From NCBI GenBank assembly GCA_007121535.1, contig SKKK01000354.1:1-43032 (forward strand): a stretch of DNA of 43,032 nucleotides, given 5' to 3'. The stretch is from Planctomycetaceae bacterium. Lineage in GTDB: Bacteria > Planctomycetota > Planctomycetia > Pirellulales > Pirellulaceae. Each line of letters starts with the position of its first letter. Position 1 is the stretch's first letter. Below the pieces are notes generated by a model. That model saw nothing but the letters and a program-made list of their open reading frames with translations, searched no databases and was not told the origin of the DNA. A program made the translations under genes and the position numbers. Positions 1-9,225 of this stretch are shown piece after piece.

Positions 1-210
1 AAAAAAGAAAAGGACAGGCATGTTTTTGAAGTTCGGAAGGATCGGATTCCTGAGGCATTGGGTGTCGAGGATGCTTGACTTGACGGGCTTCGGGCGGAAA
101 CGGTTCGGCATGTGCGTCGGCCCCTCGGGCACCCGCCAGCAAGCCTGCGCACAGCGGCACGCCAGCTCGGCAAGATCGCCGAGCGGTGACTCGTCGTCCA
201 GCGATTTCAA
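1..210 (-). CDS. Possible 5' part of a - strand gene running off the left edge
   Basis: An open frame of 70 codons runs on the - strand from a TTG at 210-208 to the window edge without a stop. Third codon positions are mostly G or C, as in the real genes of the window. The peptide starts with an acidic stretch (LDDESPLGDLAEL) and has three cysteines close together (ACRCAQAC). No family is recognised, and no clear ribosome binding site precedes the TTG. A divergent promoter region follows at 240-268. It could equally be a chance open frame. Confidence 0.2.
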   Translation of the reverse strand, partial: MKSLDDESPLGDLAELACRCAQACWRVPEGPTHMPNRFRPKPVKSSILDTQCLRNPILPNFKNMPVLFFF

Positions 211-239
211 AAAAACTGCTTTCGTGCTTCCATGCACAC

Positions 240-268
240 TTGACGTGTTTATTTCGATCCCGTATCAT
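240..268 (+). promoter_or_regulatory. Sigma-70-like promoter for the Rrf2-kor cluster, framed by an inverted repeat
   Basis: A -35 box TTGACG (240-245) and a -10 box TATCAT (263-268) are separated by 17 bases. Transcription would begin near 275, about 130 bases before the Rrf2-type start at 404. A 7-base inverted repeat, ACTTGAC at 238-244 and GTCAAGT at 272-278, brackets the promoter. That is a plausible operator position, for instance for autoregulation by the Rrf2 protein, but this is inference. The leader also holds a small hairpin near 337-356 (CTCCC...GGGAG). Confidence 0.5.
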
Positions 269-403
269 CAGGTCAAGTGAGTTGGTGAGGCGTTGTCAAG
301 AAAGGACTGGCCGAATAAGCTGGCCCCTCATCCCGCCCTCTCCCGAGTGGGGGAGCGTGTATTTGCGGAGAGCTGGTTCCTGACAGCGCCTGAGGGTTTT
401 TCA

Positions 404-844
404 ATGAAACTGCTTTCAGATGCTTCGGAATATGCGTTGCGAGCTGTGATCTGGCTGGCGCAGCGTCCCCCGTCGCCTCAAAAGGTCCGGGATATTGCGG
501 AAGAAACGTGCGCGGCGCCCGGCTATTTGATCAAGATTCTCCAGAGCTTGACCAAGGCTGGCATTCTATCCGCTCAACGGGGGATCAACGGTGGCTTTAC
601 CCTCGTCAGGGATGCGTCCGATCTCTCGGTTTGGGAGGTTATCGACGCGGTGGACCCGATCGAGCGGATTCGGCAGTGCCCGTTAGGGCTGAAGACGCAC
701 GGGGACACGTTGTGTCCGATGCATCATCGGATCGATCAAGCGATGGCGACCGTCGAGGCGACTCTTCGCGAATCGACGATCGAAGAGTTGCTGGATGTGC
801 CCGGTTTTCCGCAAGCGTTATGTGAAGCCGCCGAGCAGCCATGA
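404..844 (+). CDS. Rrf2-family transcriptional regulator
   Basis: A 146-residue protein of the usual Rrf2 length. Residues 1-65 form a winged helix-turn-helix with the family pattern: MKLLSDASEYALRA at the start, an IAEE helix, and the wing QRGINGGFTL. Two cysteines lie in the effector segment, C92 and C104, flanking a loop where Fe-S members such as IscR and NsrR carry three. Another cysteine is at C36, within the recognition helix. A cluster, if present, would therefore need a non-cysteine ligand, or the protein may sense thiols or redox in another way. The start at 404 matches the conserved family N-terminus; upstream in-frame sequence is repeat-like. korA follows 49 bases downstream, so it probably controls the oxidoreductase genes. 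Confidence 0.85.
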   Translation: MKLLSDASEYALRAVIWLAQRPPSPQKVRDIAEETCAAPGYLIKILQSLTKAGILSAQRGINGGFTLVRDASDLSVWEVIDAVDPIERIRQCPLGLKTHGDTLCPMHHRIDQAMATVEATLRESTIEELLDVPGFPQALCEAAEQP

Positions 845-893
845 AAGTTTTGGTGGCGCGAAATGCGAAATGCCCTTCGGGGTGGAGGATTCG

Positions 894-2741
894 ATGATAG
901 CGACCGGTGGCAAAGAGTTGGTTCAGGTCCGGCAGGCGACGGTGCGATTCGCGGGCGACTCGGGCGATGGCATGCAGTTGGTCGGTGGTCAGTTTGCCGA
1001 CATCGCCTCGATGACGGGCAGTGCGATCTGCTCGTTTCCCGATTTTCCCTCGGATATTCGGGCGCCGGCTGGAACGCTGGGTGGGGTCAGCGGCTACCAG
1101 TTGAGTTTCGGAGACGAGCGCGTCACCACGCCGGGGGACGCTCCATTTGTGCTGGTAGCGATGAATCCGGCGGCACTGAAAGTGTGTCTTCCCGAATTGC
1201 AAAAGGGCGGGATCATCATCGCCAACGAGGACGAATTCACACCCACCAACCTGAAGAAGGCTGAGTACGAATCGAATCCGTTGGAGGACGATTCGCTGGA
1301 CGATTACCGGGTGATTTGCGTGCCGATGACCCGTTTGAACGACGAGGCGACGGCCGCTTCCGGTTTGTCGAAGTCCCAGCGGGCGCGGTGCAAGAATTTC
1401 TTTGCGTTAGGGATGGCGTTATGGTTGTACGACCATCCGCTGCAGCCGCTACTGGAGTGGATGATGCGGAAATTCCAACGATCTGCCGAGGTGATGGCGG
1501 CCAATGCGGCCAGCCTGCGAGCGGGGCACAACTTCGCCAACACGGCCGAGTTGTTTCGGGTGCATTATCAGGTGGCTCGAGCCAAGTTGCCGGCGGGCCG
1601 TTACCGCCGGGTGACGGGCAACGAGGCCTTGGCGTTGGGATGCATCGTCGGGGCGCATCGGACCGGGCGGACGTTGGTCTACGCCAGCTATCCGATCACG
1701 CCGGCCAGCGAGGTGTTGCACGAACTGGCCAAGCACAAAGAGTTCGACGTGCGGGTGATTCAGGCCGAGGATGAGATCGCGGCCTGTTGTGCGGCGATCG
1801 GCGCCTCGTTCGCCGGATCGGTCGGGGTGACCGGAACCAGTGGGCCGGGACTGTCCTTGAAGGCGGAAGCGATCGGGTTGGCCGTGATGACCGAATTGCC
1901 GCTGGTGGTTTTGAACGTCCAGCGAGCGGGACCCAGCACGGGAATGCCCACCAAGACCGAGCAGGCCGATCTGTTGATTTCGATGTTCGGTCGGCACGGC
2001 GAGTCGCCCGCCGTCGTATTGGCGGCCGCTTCGGCCGCCGACTGTTTCCACATGGCCTTTGAATCCGTGCGTTTGGCGACGAAGTACATGACGCCCGTGC
2101 TGTTGTTGAGCGACAGTTTTCTGGCCAACAGTGCCGAACCGTTTCGCATTCCCGATCCGGTTTCGCTGCCGGATTTACGGACGGGATGGGACCTGACGCC
2201 CGGTGATTTCGCTCCCTATCGCCGCGCTTCGCAAACGTTGGCTCGGGCTTGGATGGCGCCCGGCAGTCCGGGTTTCGAGCACCGCATCGGCGGTCTGGAG
2301 AAGGAGGACGAGACGGGAACGGTCAGCTACGACGGCGAGAATCATGCCAAGATGGTGAGATTGCGAGCCGAGAAGATCGCTCGCATTGCGAGCGACATTC
2401 CACCGGTAGAAGTCGTCGGAGCGGAAGAAGGCGACGTGTTGGTCGTCGGCTGGGGCAGTACTTACGGCGCCATCGCGGCAGCCGTCGAACAGTTGCACCA
2501 GGAGGGCCATCGCGTCGCCCATCTTCACCTCCGCTACCTGAATCCTTTCCCGCAGAACTTCGGCCAGACGCTGGGGCGTTTCTCGCGGATCTTGGTCGTG
2601 GAGGGGAATTGCGGCCAGTTGAGGATGATGTTGCGCAGCCAGTTCACCGCCTCGTTCTTTGCCCTGAACAAGCTGGACGGTCGTCCGCTGTTGATCCGAG
2701 AAGTTCGAACTGCCATCGAGGAGTTATTGAAACGTGAGTAG
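894..2741 (+). CDS. korA: 2-oxoacid:ferredoxin oxidoreductase, alpha subunit (fused gamma-alpha)
   Basis: Subunit of the ferredoxin-dependent enzyme that oxidatively decarboxylates 2-oxoacids, most likely 2-oxoglutarate, to an acyl-CoA. In reverse it fixes CO2. Residues about 14-190 are the gamma domain (FAGDSGDGMQLVGGQFA). Residues about 240-480 are the pyrimidine-binding alpha domain (YPITPASEV at 266-274). The C-terminal part is a transketolase-C-like domain. The total is 615 residues, typical for KorA fusions. Start 894 is chosen because GGAGG lies at 884-888. Longer in-frame starts (795, 870) would overlap the Rrf2 gene and lack a ribosome binding site. It overlaps korB by 8 bases, so translational coupling is likely. 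The exact substrate cannot be fixed from sequence alone. Confidence 0.93.
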   Translation: MIATGGKELVQVRQATVRFAGDSGDGMQLVGGQFADIASMTGSAICSFPDFPSDIRAPAGTLGGVSGYQLSFGDERVTTPGDAPFVLVAMNPAALKVCLPELQKGGIIIANEDEFTPTNLKKAEYESNPLEDDSLDDYRVICVPMTRLNDEATAASGLSKSQRARCKNFFALGMALWLYDHPLQPLLEWMMRKFQRSAEVMAANAASLRAGHNFANTAELFRVHYQVARAKLPAGRYRRVTGNEALALGCIVGAHRTGRTLVYASYPITPASEVLHELAKHKEFDVRVIQAEDEIAACCAAIGASFAGSVGVTGTSGPGLSLKAEAIGLAVMTELPLVVLNVQRAGPSTGMPTKTEQADLLISMFGRHGESPAVVLAAASAADCFHMAFESVRLATKYMTPVLLLSDSFLANSAEPFRIPDPVSLPDLRTGWDLTPGDFAPYRRASQTLARAWMAPGSPGFEHRIGGLEKEDETGTVSYDGENHAKMVRLRAEKIARIASDIPPVEVVGAEEGDVLVVGWGSTYGAIAAAVEQLHQEGHRVAHLHLRYLNPFPQNFGQTLGRFSRILVVEGNCGQLRMMLRSQFTASFFALNKLDGRPLLIREVRTAIEELLKRE

Positions 2742-3798
2742 TCCGCTGATCGACGAAGCCGAGAAATCGGAAACCACCGGTGGCGATTGCCTCCGCATTT
2801 TGACTCGTAAAGATTTCCAATCGCCCCAGACCGTGCGTTGGTGCCCCGGGTGCGGCGATTATTCCATTTTGGCTCAGATCCAAAAGATATTGCCCGAGTT
2901 GGGGATTGCCCGCGAGAACTTCGTGTTCGTTTCGGGCATCGGCTGTTCTTCGCGGTTTCCCTACTACGTGAACACGTACGGATTCCACGGGATTCACGGT
3001 CGCGCGCCTTCGATCGCGACGGGTGTCAAGTGTGCCAATCCGGACCTGTCGGTTTGGGTGGTGACCGGCGACGGCGACGGTTTGTCGATCGGCACGAATC
3101 ACGTGATCCATACCATCCGGCGGAATATCGACCTGAACATCCTGCTGTTCAACAACCGGATCTACGGATTGACCAAAGGGCAATACTCGCCGACTTCCGA
3201 ATTCGGCAAGAAGACCAAGTCCAGTCCGATGGGGACGATCGAGCAGCCGATCCGTCCGATCCAGATGGCCTTGGCAGCCGAAGGAACGTTTGTCGCTCGG
3301 ACGATTGCGGCCGATCCGAATCATATGCGCCAGACGTTGGAAGCGGCGGCCAACCACCGCGGGACTTCTTTCATCGAGATCCTGCAGAACTGTCGAGTAT
3401 TCAACGACCGAGCGTTCGAAGAGAGCTCGGCCGGGAAGGACACGAAGGACGATCGCATCCTGCTCAGGCATGGCGAACCGATCCGGTTTGGAACCGGCGG
3501 GGGCCGAGGCATCGCCGTACGCAATATGACGCCGCAGGTCGTGGACCTGGAGAGCGGCGAAGCGAGTGTGGGCGAGTTGCTGATCCACGACGCTCAAGCG
3601 GATTCACCCGCGTTGGCTGCTCTGTTGGCGGCGTTGGAGCCGCCGGAGTTCCCGGTGGCGTTGGGCGTTTTTCGGAACATCGAACGGCCGACCTACGACG
3701 AATTGATGCTGTCCCAGATCGCTGCTTCGACCGTCCAGCGAGGGCGCGGCGACGTCGCCAAACTGTTGAATTCGGGCACTACGTGGGAAGTCGATTGA
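2734..3798 (+). CDS. korB: 2-oxoacid:ferredoxin oxidoreductase, beta (TPP-binding) subunit
   Basis: Catalytic partner of the preceding alpha subunit, 354 residues. The N-terminus has the cluster-binding motif WCPGCGDYSIL (C37, C40), with further cysteines C71 and C100 positioned as in [4Fe-4S]-carrying beta subunits. The thiamine diphosphate motif starts at GDGDG (112-116) and ends at NN (140-141). A conserved Y-G-L-T-K-G-Q stretch follows. The start is GTG at 2734, with GAGGAG at 2718-2723; it lies within the last codons of korA. Stop at 3798 is followed within 50 bases by the kinase gene, so all belong to one transcription unit. Substrate assignment (2-oxoglutarate over pyruvate) is inferred from the two-subunit KorAB layout. 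Confidence 0.93.
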   Translation: MSSPLIDEAEKSETTGGDCLRILTRKDFQSPQTVRWCPGCGDYSILAQIQKILPELGIARENFVFVSGIGCSSRFPYYVNTYGFHGIHGRAPSIATGVKCANPDLSVWVVTGDGDGLSIGTNHVIHTIRRNIDLNILLFNNRIYGLTKGQYSPTSEFGKKTKSSPMGTIEQPIRPIQMALAAEGTFVARTIAADPNHMRQTLEAAANHRGTSFIEILQNCRVFNDRAFEESSAGKDTKDDRILLRHGEPIRFGTGGGRGIAVRNMTPQVVDLESGEASVGELLIHDAQADSPALAALLAALEPPEFPVALGVFRNIERPTYDELMLSQIAASTVQRGRGDVAKLLNSGTTWEVD

Positions 3799-3840
3799 CC
3801 TCCGATGAACGACGTACCATCATCCCTCGGGGAGAATTCG

Positions 3841-5259
3841 ATGGTGGCTGTGGTGGAACTGCCTCCGAACGCCCTTGACCCGCCGTGGGAGACGGACGGG
3901 AGCGAGGACCAGACGCAGTATCATCCTGATTGGTTCTATCGAAACGCGCGATGGTTTTGTCAGTTGCGATGGATCGTGGCCGGTGTTTTGATGACGGCTG
4001 CCCTGGCGGCCTACTTTCCCGCTTGGACGGACTGGTTCGAAGTCAGGTTGCTGCCGTCTTGGCTGCTGGTATCCGCCACCGTCTTGATCCTGGCGAACGG
4101 AGGCTATCTGGCTGTCTTGAAGCGTTTGCCGCCGAACGCTTCCAGCGGCAGTCTCCGCGTGCATTTGTGGTGTCAGATCGCCGTGGATCTGGTGGTGCTG
4201 ACCGCAGTGGTCCACAGCTTGGGCAGCTACGTCACCTACGTTCCCGTCGCCTATTTGTTCCACATCGTGCTGGCTTGCATCTTCTTCACTCGCTGGGAAA
4301 GCCTTGCCGTCACCCTGATATCGGCCGTGCTGTTCGCGGTCCTGGTCCTGCTGGAGACGACGGGGGTCCTGCTGCCGCCGCCGCTGGTCGAGATGACTTC
4401 CGAAACGCGCGGGAGCCAATCCTGGCAGTGGCAATTGATATCGCTGCTGGGAATCTGGACCGTCATCTGGTTCTTGACATCGCGTTTGGCTACCGAACTG
4501 CGGCAGCGGGAACGCGAATTGGCCGCAGCCAACCGCCGCTTGGAGGCCAGCAGTACCGAACGGGCCTCGCACATGCTGCAGACGACACATCAACTGAAAG
4601 CACCATTCGCCGCCATCCATGCCAATACGCAATTGCTGCTGAAGGGTTATGCAGGACCTCTGTCGGAAGCGGCTCGGGCCGTGATCGAAAAGATCGCTTC
4701 GCGGGCGCAGATGCTGTCCCAGCAGATCCAACAGATGCTGCAACTGGCCAATCTACGCTCGCAATCCCAAGAGCAACCGGCACTGACCATCCTGGACCTG
4801 CCCGGAACGATCCGTCGAGAGGTTGAACGGATTCAGCCCGTGGCGGCACTGCGAGGCATTTCGCTGGATATCGATCTGCAACCGGTGCGCGTGCGCGGCG
4901 CCGATGATTACCTGACGATCCTGATCGAAAACCTGTTGAATAATGCGATCAATTATTCCCTGGATGGTGGCTGCGTGGCCATTGCTTGCGGGCGAAGTGA
5001 CCCGGCGACGGCCTGCATGGTGTTCCGAGACCGGGGCATCGGTATTCCCGCCGACAAGCTTCCTCGTGTCTTTCAGGATTACTACCGCACGACCGAGGCA
5101 GCACAGCACCACAAAGCTTCGACCGGGTTGGGGCTGGCCATCGTGCGTCTGGTGGCGTCCGCCTTGCAGGCCACGGTTAAGATCGAAAGTGCGCCGGGCT
5201 GGGGAACGCGCGTGACGCTCCGGTTGCCGGCGGTTGACGACGCGATACCTAGTGAATGA
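3841..5259 (+). CDS. Membrane-bound sensor histidine kinase
   Basis: 472 residues from ATG 3841, preferred because GGGGAG sits at 3829-3834; an in-frame ATG at 3805 adds 12 residues but has weaker support. Residues about 42-215 contain roughly six hydrophobic segments and form the membrane sensor part; there is no obvious PAS or large periplasmic domain. A short linker rich in R and E leads to the H-box THQLKAPFAAIH (phospho-acceptor H250). The N-box (LIENLLNNAINYS), G1 (DRGIGIP) and G2 (STGLGLAIV) of the HATPase domain follow. It lies 42 bases after korB and 13 before a receiver gene, so the pair probably works together. The signal sensed is unknown; redox or respiratory state is a guess from context. 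Confidence 0.9.
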   Translation: MVAVVELPPNALDPPWETDGSEDQTQYHPDWFYRNARWFCQLRWIVAGVLMTAALAAYFPAWTDWFEVRLLPSWLLVSATVLILANGGYLAVLKRLPPNASSGSLRVHLWCQIAVDLVVLTAVVHSLGSYVTYVPVAYLFHIVLACIFFTRWESLAVTLISAVLFAVLVLLETTGVLLPPPLVEMTSETRGSQSWQWQLISLLGIWTVIWFLTSRLATELRQRERELAAANRRLEASSTERASHMLQTTHQLKAPFAAIHANTQLLLKGYAGPLSEAARAVIEKIASRAQMLSQQIQQMLQLANLRSQSQEQPALTILDLPGTIRREVERIQPVAALRGISLDIDLQPVRVRGADDYLTILIENLLNNAINYSLDGGCVAIACGRSDPATACMVFRDRGIGIPADKLPRVFQDYYRTTEAAQHHKASTGLGLAIVRLVASALQATVKIESAPGWGTRVTLRLPAVDDAIPSE

Positions 5260-5272
5260 ACGGGAGGTTCTG

Positions 5273-5671
5273 ATGGCTTATTTGTTGATTGTCGATGACG
5301 ATGAAGATTTCGCGGACGCGGTTGCTGCGGTCTGTCGGGGTGAAGGGCATGAGGTCCAGGTGGCTCACGACGCGGCTGACGCCGAAACCCGCATCGCCGA
5401 ACGCCGCCCGGATGCGTTGATCCTGGACGTCATGTTTCCGGAAAATCCCAGCGGCGGTTTCGAACTGGCCCGGTCCATCCGGAAGAAATGGGGCGAGATC
5501 CCGACCCTGATGCTCACGGCGGTCAACCAACAGTTTCCGCTGGCCTTCAGCAGCAAGGATATCGATCCCAGGTGGCTGCCGGTCCACGATTTCGTCGAAA
5601 AACCGGTCGATTTCGAAATCTTGAAAGCGAAGATCAGCGGGTTGCTGGACCGCCAGCAACAGTCCGAATAA
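5273..5671 (+). CDS. Stand-alone response-regulator receiver protein
   Basis: 132 residues, a single receiver domain without an output domain. Seen directly: the acidic pair D9-D10, the phosphorylation site D52 in LILDVMFP, T82 in the LTA motif and K110 in VEKPVDF. ATG 5273 has GGGAGG at 5262-5267. An upstream TTG would overlap the kinase. It is 13 bases from the histidine kinase gene, its likely phosphodonor. Lacking a DNA-binding domain, it must act by protein contact or as a phosphorelay intermediate. A PENPSGGFE insertion after the phospho-site is slightly longer than usual. Confidence 0.9.
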   Translation: MAYLLIVDDDEDFADAVAAVCRGEGHEVQVAHDAADAETRIAERRPDALILDVMFPENPSGGFELARSIRKKWGEIPTLMLTAVNQQFPLAFSSKDIDPRWLPVHDFVEKPVDFEILKAKISGLLDRQQQSE

Positions 5672-5778
5672 CTCCGTGGCTGCGACATGCGTTTCGCGCT
5701 TGGCTGCCACGGCAGGTTGAGTAGAAAAACGAGAGACTCGATGTTCACAACGCACCAGCCTCTTTTAGGAGAGCCGTG

Positions 5779-6459
5779 ATGACAACAGAAGCCTCGAAAC
5801 GCGATCGCCATTTTCCTTTGCCGCTGACGCTGCAGAGCAGGCCGCTCGTTTTTCGCCCGATGGATGCGGGCTGCCGGGATGCCATGCTCGATTTCGCTCG
5901 TGCACTTCCCGAGCAGGACCTTTTGTTCTTGGATCGAGACATCGCCCGGGCAACGGTTATCGATGCGTGGGTCGAAGATGTTTCCCACGGCAAGTTCGTG
6001 ACGATCGTTGCCTGGCAGGATGACAAGATCGTCGGATATGCGACCATGGATCGCGGCGATGCCCGCTGGACCCAGCACGTGGCAGAACTCCGAGTGGTCG
6101 TGTCGGAAACATGCCGTGGAATCGGCTTGGGACGTTGGCTGCTCGAATTGGTGTTCGAAATGGCGCTCGAGGCAGGCGCCACCAAGATCGTCGCGCGCAT
6201 GACCCCGGACCAGGCCGGTGCGAGAACGATGTTCCAGCGTCTGGGCTTCGAACAGGAAGCCGTCCTGCGCGATCACGCGTTGGATGCCAACGGCCTGGCG
6301 CACGACCTGTTGGTGCTCAGCTTCCACACCTCCCAACACCCGGACAACCGTTGCGGGTCGTGTGGCGTTTCCGTTCTGGCGCCTTTGAGCCTGGAAGGGA
6401 CCCGGCTTTGTTCCCTCTGCTACGAATTGCGATACGAAGAACTCGGCAGCGGCGATTGA
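5779..6459 (+). CDS. GNAT-family N-acetyltransferase with C-terminal zinc ribbon
   Basis: 226 residues. The central part is a GNAT fold: a strand ending in AELRVVV and the acetyl-CoA pyrophosphate loop CRGIGLGRW (112-120), followed by the typical ARTMFQRLGFE helix and strand. The C-terminal 40 residues carry two CxxC pairs, C192/C195 and C211/C214, spaced as in a small zinc ribbon, which is uncommon in this family. The ribosome binding site AGGAGAG (5767-5773) fits ATG 5779 or the overlapping GTG 5776. The acceptor substrate is unknown. About 100 bases separate it from the receiver gene, so it may be a separate unit. Confidence 0.8.
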   Translation: MTTEASKRDRHFPLPLTLQSRPLVFRPMDAGCRDAMLDFARALPEQDLLFLDRDIARATVIDAWVEDVSHGKFVTIVAWQDDKIVGYATMDRGDARWTQHVAELRVVVSETCRGIGLGRWLLELVFEMALEAGATKIVARMTPDQAGARTMFQRLGFEQEAVLRDHALDANGLAHDLLVLSFHTSQHPDNRCGSCGVSVLAPLSLEGTRLCSLCYELRYEELGSGD

Positions 6460-6550
6460 GCATCGGAGATTTCACTCAATCGCCGCGAATCCTGCCATTG
6501 TCACCCGAATCGTCTGCCGAGGGCTCGGGTCGCTTCCGAATCGCGGACCG

Positions 6551-8995
6551 TCATTCCGCGATCGGCATCCGGATCACCTGGATGCTGAGCGGCGGACATT
6601 CGATTTGGTTAGTACCCGGTAACGCCTGTTTGACGATCTCGACTTTCTGTCGTCCCGGCTCGTTGGTCGCCGAGGGATCGTCGCCGGCAATCACCCAACG
6701 CGTGCCTTCCTCAGCCACTTCGACTCCCGAAAGATTCAGTTCGATCGCCTTGGCATCCGCGTTGGGATTGACGATGGCGACGGTGATCGCCGACCGGTCT
6801 TCGGTCCAAGCCGCCGAGACGTCGACGTTGACCAGGCGATGGTCCCCAGTGACCTCCAGCGGTACGGTTCCGAACTCGCGGCGGTACAACAGCAGCGGCA
6901 GGGCGGTCGTATCGAAAAACGCCTCGGTCTTGGTTGTCTTGATGCAGCCGATGACATTGACCGTCTGGGCATAATGAGCCATCTGGATCAAATCGCTGTG
7001 CCGGAAGTATTCATGTAACCCGATGGCGACTCCCAGCGCATCGGCCAGATCGTAACTGCATCCCAGCTCGCCGTAGACGTACGGCTGGTACCAGTAGTTC
7101 CACTCGGTCATCGCCACCGGCATCGGTCCGTCTTCCAGCAAGCCCAACTGCGTCTGGAGCCGCCGATGGCCTTCAGCCTTTTCCCGGACGGCATTCGCCA
7201 ATTGATTCACGTGACCGATCACGTCATCGCGATTCTTGCCACTGTAGAAATGTTCGGCGATCAAATTCATGTGATCGGCACATTCACGCAGCATCCCTTC
7301 GGACCAGGTGCGTTTTTCGTTCGGGTCGTACTGCCGATTGATGGTGCCCAGTTGTCCGCTGCCGACCAGTTGCAGCGAATCGTCGACTCGCCACATCGCG
7401 TCGGCTACCTGGTTATGCTTCAGCGTATAGTGCCTCAGTTGCATGAAGCCCAATTGCCAGTGCCCCCACATTTCGTTGCCGACGCACCAGTAGCGGACAC
7501 CGTAGGGTTCCGGATGACCGTTTTCGACTCGCCAGCGGCCGCCGATGGTTTCGTCGCAAGCGTTGCAGTATTCGACTTGCTGGGCTGCCGAATAAGCATC
7601 GCCGAATCCGGTGTTCACGGTGATCATCGGCTCGGTGTTCAGTTCGCGGCAGAAGTCCAAGAATTCGTCCAAACCGAAATCGTTGTGTTCCACACCGGTC
7701 CAAGCTGGATTCCTGCGCGGCGGGCGACGATCGCGATCGCCGATGCCGTCCCGCCAGTCGTAACCGCTGACGAAATTGCCGCCGGGCCAGCGGTACATGG
7801 GAGCGTCCAGCTCCTTCAACAAGGCCAGGGTGTCGGCCCTCATGCCGCGCACGTTGTCATCCGGCATCAGCGAAACCGTACCGATCAGGACGGGTCCGCC
7901 GTCGACGCTGATCTCCAGCATGGCCTGATCGGTACTGGTCCCCGCCACGAATCGCAACGGATACTTCTCGTATGCTTCGGTCACCGAGGAAATCGACACG
8001 TCCTGACGCGCTGCGGGATCGTCGCCCCAGACCAAGGAGACCACGACCGACGCCCCGGCTTCCGGGGCCTTGAGCCAGATGGAACCCTCGTACGATTTGT
8101 CCTGGACGACACCCAGATCGCGCTGGCGAATCCCGCTGCCTGCGGCGACTTGCGGCGTGTGATCGCCCACGAAAGAATCCACCGCGATCATCTGCACCGA
8201 ATCGGGCGAGCCCATGATTTGCCAAGGAGAAGCGCCAACCACGGGAAACGGTGTATCCAGCAAGCCGCGGTACGGACGGTATCGGGGAGTGATCGAGAAA
8301 TAGAACTTGCGGTCCTCCAGCATCTCGGCCCAGATGCCTCCGTAGATGCAGCGTCCCAGATGTTCGATGAACTGGCCGTAGATGAAAGGATTGATCGGCT
8401 TGCCTGTTTCCTCGGCGTGCAAGGTGACCGAGGGCGTCAGTTGGCTGAAGTCGATCTTCTCAAGACGCACGTCGTCAAACCAAGCACGACCGGTCGATTG
8501 CCCCCACCCGCCGAACAGGCAGTTGATCGTGATTTGCTGCTGGTCTCCCGTCCGAACAATCGACTGGACATGGGTCCAATCCGACGTACCCGTGACGGAG
8601 TTCGTCGCTGTTGAACGCGATAGCTCGTGAACGTTCAACAGGGCCCCGCGACCGGTCCCCGGGTCCAGATCTTCGGTGCGAATCCACCCGGACAAACGGT
8701 AGGTGCTGTCGGGTTGGACGGCGACGGTGGTTTGCCAGCTCAGGTCTCCGCCCGTCGTCGAGGCGAGCATCACGCACCGTTGGCCCGTCCGCCCGCCATC
8801 GACGTGTCCGAAATCACCGCTGCCCGCCCAAGTTCGGGAACTCCATCCTTCCGGAGCACCATCCACCGTCGCTTCGAACGAAGGATTCGGCAATAGATTA
8901 GCGCTATCGTCGGCCCACGTCGTGGAGCCTCCGACAGCCCAGAAAACGGCCAGAAAAGCCCATCCCCATAACCACTGAAATCGTTTGTTCATCAT
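6551..8995 (-). CDS. Secreted alpha-L-arabinofuranosidase, GH51 family, with N-terminal carbohydrate-binding module
   Basis: 814 residues. A hydrophobic signal peptide at 1-28 (ending TTWA) marks it as exported. Residues about 33-180 look like a CBM4_9/galactose-binding beta-sandwich (NLLPNPSFEATVDG at the start, WFDDVRLE at the end). The catalytic GH51 part follows: INPFIYGQFIEHLGRCIYGG, then YRWPGGNFVSGYDWRDG, the acid/base glutamate E508 in CVGNEMWG and the nucleophile E631 in MTEWNYW. A C-terminal beta-domain ends the protein. GH51 enzymes release arabinose from arabinan or arabinoxylan. The gene stands alone and opposes its neighbours. AAGGA lies about 8 bases before the start. Confidence 0.92.
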   Translation of the reverse strand: MMNKRFQWLWGWAFLAVFWAVGGSTTWADDSANLLPNPSFEATVDGAPEGWSSRTWAGSGDFGHVDGGRTGQRCVMLASTTGGDLSWQTTVAVQPDSTYRLSGWIRTEDLDPGTGRGALLNVHELSRSTATNSVTGTSDWTHVQSIVRTGDQQQITINCLFGGWGQSTGRAWFDDVRLEKIDFSQLTPSVTLHAEETGKPINPFIYGQFIEHLGRCIYGGIWAEMLEDRKFYFSITPRYRPYRGLLDTPFPVVGASPWQIMGSPDSVQMIAVDSFVGDHTPQVAAGSGIRQRDLGVVQDKSYEGSIWLKAPEAGASVVVSLVWGDDPAARQDVSISSVTEAYEKYPLRFVAGTSTDQAMLEISVDGGPVLIGTVSLMPDDNVRGMRADTLALLKELDAPMYRWPGGNFVSGYDWRDGIGDRDRRPPRRNPAWTGVEHNDFGLDEFLDFCRELNTEPMITVNTGFGDAYSAAQQVEYCNACDETIGGRWRVENGHPEPYGVRYWCVGNEMWGHWQLGFMQLRHYTLKHNQVADAMWRVDDSLQLVGSGQLGTINRQYDPNEKRTWSEGMLRECADHMNLIAEHFYSGKNRDDVIGHVNQLANAVREKAEGHRRLQTQLGLLEDGPMPVAMTEWNYWYQPYVYGELGCSYDLADALGVAIGLHEYFRHSDLIQMAHYAQTVNVIGCIKTTKTEAFFDTTALPLLLYRREFGTVPLEVTGDHRLVNVDVSAAWTEDRSAITVAIVNPNADAKAIELNLSGVEVAEEGTRWVIAGDDPSATNEPGRQKVEIVKQALPGTNQIECPPLSIQVIRMPIAE

Positions 8996-9225
8996 CGTCT
9001 CATCCTTCGTTGTATGAACCGGACAACAGGTCCCGAGAGATTATCCTCCTTCGATTATGTGTCTGGCTCTCAGCGTCCGCAAGACGGGCCCCGATACGGG
9101 CCGGCCGACCGTTCGTGGTGCAACGGGCGAGGCCCTGTCAGAAAAGGGGGGCTGATGCTCTTCGGGCACCCGTAGACTCTAATGGAGTTTTCGGCTGTAA
9201 GATGCGCACACGGTGCGTGCATGTT

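Noticed and set aside
20-280. 86-codon + strand frame at the left edge
   Set aside because: Composition is not protein-like, and it crosses the promoter at 240-268; the - strand frame has better codon use, though weak itself.
795-893. Longer start for korA at ATG 795
   Set aside because: It would overlap the Rrf2 gene by 50 bases and lacks a ribosome binding site, whereas GGAGG sits ahead of 894.
7166-8614. 482-codon open frame on the + strand
   Set aside because: It is antisense to the GH51 gene, whose catalytic motifs and signal peptide are clear; the + strand peptide has no recognisable domain.
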